DNA of 10,619 nucleotides from the NCBI GenBank assembly GCA_033297075.1, contig MU858443.1, positions 1-10,619 on the forward strand. The letters run 5' to 3'. The position numbers were made by a program, and so were the translations under genes. This DNA is from Rhypophila decipiens (taxonomy: Eukaryota > Ascomycota > Sordariomycetes > Sordariales > Naviculisporaceae). Below the pieces are notes generated by a model. It was not told the origin of the DNA, did no database searches, and saw nothing but the letters and a program-made list of their open reading frames with translations. This document shows positions 8,400 to 10,619 of the stretch, piece after piece (positions within the stretch are counted from its first letter, which is position 1; every line of letters starts with the position of its first letter).

Positions 8400-9644
8400 C
8401 ATGGATTGGTGCGTCAGCTTAGGGAGTTCTTTTGATTTCGTATCTGGTGGTGGAAGACAAGGCCGGGCTTGTTCGGCATACCGCGAGGGAAATGATTCAA
8501 GGGATAAGGCAACTCGCGCGGAGCCGCATGTCATCACAAGTCACTGGAGTCTGATCGAAGGAAGTCGGAATGTGAACGGTCACGAATTTCGATAGGGGCG
8601 AGGTCAAGGCGCAAAGGTCGAAGGTCGAAGGGCGTAAATGAGACCGAATACCAAGATGCTAACTCAGCAGGAGACTCAGAGTGCCTTGTGCGACGGCTAG
8701 CGCAGTTCTCATCCTTTAGTAGCTGTGATGACTGTATCTCGTATGCCGGGGTTCGCTCTTGCGCCTGTCAATGAATGGAATAACACCTGGAGGGCGAGGC
8801 CGTGGAAAACCTGGTGGGGCAGCAGTGGCTAAGCTAATGATTGAATGTGATTGGTCAGCACCAACGACACATTACGCCACACAAATCGCCTCTCAATTGA
8901 ATGTGACGAGAATCACTTTTGAGAAATCTTGAATGAAGTGAACGTTATGATATATTCAATGAATATTTCTGTTATAACTCTTTTAGTGAAAAAAGAACAG
9001 CTGGTCAAGTGGGTGAGTGGAAATACCGTTCTGTAATCCTGACGCCAGGAAGAGGAAGCCGCTGGCATTGTCGAAGTGGTTCATGGCACGTAGGTCTTTG
9101 CGATGAGTAGTGCGCTCCGTTCCATGTTGTCGGCTGCGGGTTTGTTTATTACTTCTCTCGTTAAGCAGGACATTCCTTGCAGAAAAGGCTGGTGAGAATT
9201 GTTTGTGAGAGACTGCTGGTGACTTCTTGGAACAGCAGGGCTACTTTCTGTATGTATAACTCCGGATATTACATAGAAAATACGAATTTCCTGCAAATTC
9301 ACCTCCATTTCTGGAGGTCATGACTCCAGATCTGGATGCCTGGGTCGCCGATTTTGGAGTCAAATTTGCGTGCCAAGACCGAGCCCACTAGGCACACTCC
9401 CATGCTGAATTTAGTCCCGCGCCCCGACCCAACACGATGGCCGAAAATGAAAATTAACTGAATGGGCGGCTATGCAAGCCATCATCGAAAAGCAAGCCAA
9501 CAATAGTTGGTGGCAAAATTATCAAGTTGACTTGATGTCTTAAAACACAAGCTCCTACCTGAATCTCCATCTCAGGTCGGCTCTTTTCCGTATGCTCATA
9601 TCAGCTTGAGTTTTTCTTTCAAACCCTCAGCTTTAAAAATTACC
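8400..9644. other. Intergenic stretch, nothing recognised
   Basis: Only short, motif-free frames are present on either strand, the longest a 75-codon minus-strand frame at 9081-9308 without known features. An AT-rich patch lies at about 8930-8995. The last few hundred bases would be the promoter region of the DUF3435 gene when it was intact. No terminal repeats or clear regulatory sites were found. Confidence 0.4.
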
Positions 9645-9790
9645 ATACAAGAGCCAAGGCAGCGTGCTCAACAAGCGCCTGACTACTACTTGAGACGGCG
9701 TCAGCATCATGCCAAAGATGGGGCACCGAGCAGAAATCATACGACAAAGACAATGGAGAGCATGAGTGTTGTAATGAACAGGTGGATATG

Positions 9791-9840
9791 GTATGTTGTT
9801 TTTAACACGCCCAATTTTACAGATCACTTACCAAGGACAG
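9791..9840 (+). other. Intron 1 of the DUF3435 pseudogene
   Basis: This 50-base intron starts GTATGT and ends GGACAG. It joins TG to T, giving the segment RWIWCHCKFLGVDEYEY, which fits the family. A nearer acceptor at 9822 would make a 32-base intron and create TGA at the junction, so it was rejected. Confidence 0.75.
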
Positions 9841-10051
9841 TCATTGCAAGTTTCTAGGTGTCGATGAGTATGAATATATGGACATAGCAGAAAAGGAAGA
9901 TATCATGACATTTCTTGATTGGATGCTTGACACTTTTCCTAGGATTAGAAAAAGGAGCTCGGTGTTGGAATATAAACGAGTATTTTTCTTGATTTATCGA
10001 AAATCTATGAAGCGCGGTTTTGATCGGGAGGCGGCTTCTGAGATACATGAT

Positions 10052-10099
10052 GTAAGTTATCAAAGGAACACTGACGAGGGAATGCTAATATTGTTTTAG
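10052..10099 (+). other. Intron 2 of the DUF3435 pseudogene
   Basis: This 48-base phase-0 intron starts GTAAGT and ends TTTTAG, with the branch site TGCTAAT at 10083-10089. It joins EIHD to YITGEL, the continuity expected in the family. Intact splice signals show the gene was spliced normally before it decayed. Confidence 0.85.
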
Positions 10100-10523
10100 T
10101 ATATCACCGGCGAACTAACTTTATCATATGCACTTGACACAACAACAGAAGAGAAGCCAGTCCTAAACGGCGATGACATTTATCTTATCCTTCACCATCA
10201 CTGGGTCCATGATCGGTCGAAGTTCCCAGATGAGCATCAGAGAATCCAATTAGCTCTTATGATTCAAATTCAAAGCTACACTGCTACCAGGCCGAGAGTC
10301 CTCGCATACGTATCAATAAACAAGAAACGCATCGCAGCGCATTATATCGGTCAAAGCATGGACGTTAATCTTACTGCCCAGTGGAACCCCGAAGAGGATG
10401 ACTTCCGAACAGTCTCTTACCGAGATGTCACTCTTCCGTTTGCCAAACCCAGGAGTGCCTAAGGATCTTCTCGTTATGGAAATTACTCTGAGATATACAA
10501 AAGGCTAGAATCAGAGACCAATA

Positions 10524-10619
10524 CAGTGACGGCAAGTGGCCGGCGGCTGGCCGGCTCGGCAATGTGGGGGTTGTTGTGCCATGGCTTATCGATTAGCCCA
10601 CTTACCCCACCACCACTTT
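10524..10619. mobile_element. Possible end of another transposon at the truncation point
   Basis: Right after TA at 10522-10523 the sequence becomes GC-rich, beginning CAGTGACGGC, and then holds the direct repeat TGGCCGGC (twice at about 10537-10555). CAGTG-starting ends are typical of hAT elements, and insertion at TA is typical of Tc1/mariner-pogo elements. The DUF3435 homology stops at this point. Only 96 bases are in view, with no second terminal repeat or target duplication, so this is an inference. Confidence 0.3.

Larger units (their letters stand above)
9645..10523 (+). pseudogene. Truncated DUF3435 (tyrosine recombinase-like) pseudogene
   Basis: Three exons (9645-9790, 9841-10051, 10100 onward) give a continuous DUF3435-type sequence. 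Segments include APDYYLRRRQHH, FLDWMLDTFPRIRKRSSVLEY (about residues 77-97, core-binding region), EKPVLNGDDIYLILHHHW and FPDEHQRIQLALM. YTATRPR carries the arginine (R183) that matches catalytic box I of tyrosine recombinases. DUF3435 proteins include the captain recombinases of Starship elements, but many family members sit outside Starships. The copy is dead. The expected start in an ACCATG context reads ACCATA (9645). An extra base near 10436 shifts the frame into a continuing LPNPGVPKDLL stretch. That frame then meets TAG at 10506. Homology ends by about 10523, so the later catalytic residues (His/Arg and Tyr) are missing. Confidence 0.85.

Noticed and set aside
9791..9822. A 32-base intron in the DUF3435 gene
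   Set aside because: It is too short for a fungal intron and creates a TGA at the junction. The 50-base alternative keeps the conserved frame.
1..10619. CRISPR array, bacterial operon or prophage
   Set aside because: The window has spliceosomal introns, a eukaryotic tRNA gene and RIP-like DNA. The only tandem repeat has no constant-repeat and unique-spacer architecture.

Overview
The window looks like nuclear DNA of a filamentous ascomycete (Pezizomycotina). Evidence: short spliceosomal introns of 48 to 152 bases with GTAAG/GTATG donors and CTAAC/CTAAT branch sites, an intron-bearing eukaryotic tRNA gene with internal A and B boxes, an AT-rich block with the dinucleotide skew left by repeat-induced point mutation (RIP), and a DUF3435 gene relic, a family largely confined to these fungi. 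I cannot name the species. The window is gene-poor. I can support one intact protein gene, one tRNA gene and one pseudogene.

Layout. 1-261 is GC-rich non-coding DNA with small hairpins. 262-588 is a block of about 25% GC, almost without CpA/TpG and rich in TpA. 589-3431 has ordinary base composition but no gene I can recognise. 3432-3528 is tRNA-Ala(CGC) with a 25-base intron, followed by an oligo-T terminator and a T-rich tract. 3762-5117 is a repeat patch: a 79-bp tandem repeat (3845-4090) and two families of diverged dispersed motifs. 5118-6010 holds only unconvincing reading frames. 6011-7325 (minus strand) is a three-exon gene for a 358-residue Gfo/Idh/MocA-family NAD(P)-dependent oxidoreductase resembling yeast Ymr315w, with an upstream reading frame in its leader. 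7326-9644 contains promoter-like pyrimidine-rich DNA, a possible broken spliced gene, and otherwise nothing clear. 9645-10523 (plus strand) is a decayed, 3'-truncated DUF3435 (tyrosine-recombinase-like, related to Starship captains) gene. From about 10524 the sequence changes abruptly to GC-rich DNA that may be the end of another transposon.

The genes do not form a pathway. The oxidoreductase is a housekeeping-type metabolic gene between a repeat-rich stretch and a transposon graveyard. Repeats, a RIP-like block and a recombinase relic with RIP-type lesions together suggest an accessory or fast-evolving chromosomal region. I saw no convincing undescribed system. The items most worth checking are the captain-like pseudogene with its abrupt truncation, the 79-bp repeat array, and the unexplained minus-strand frames upstream of the oxidoreductase.
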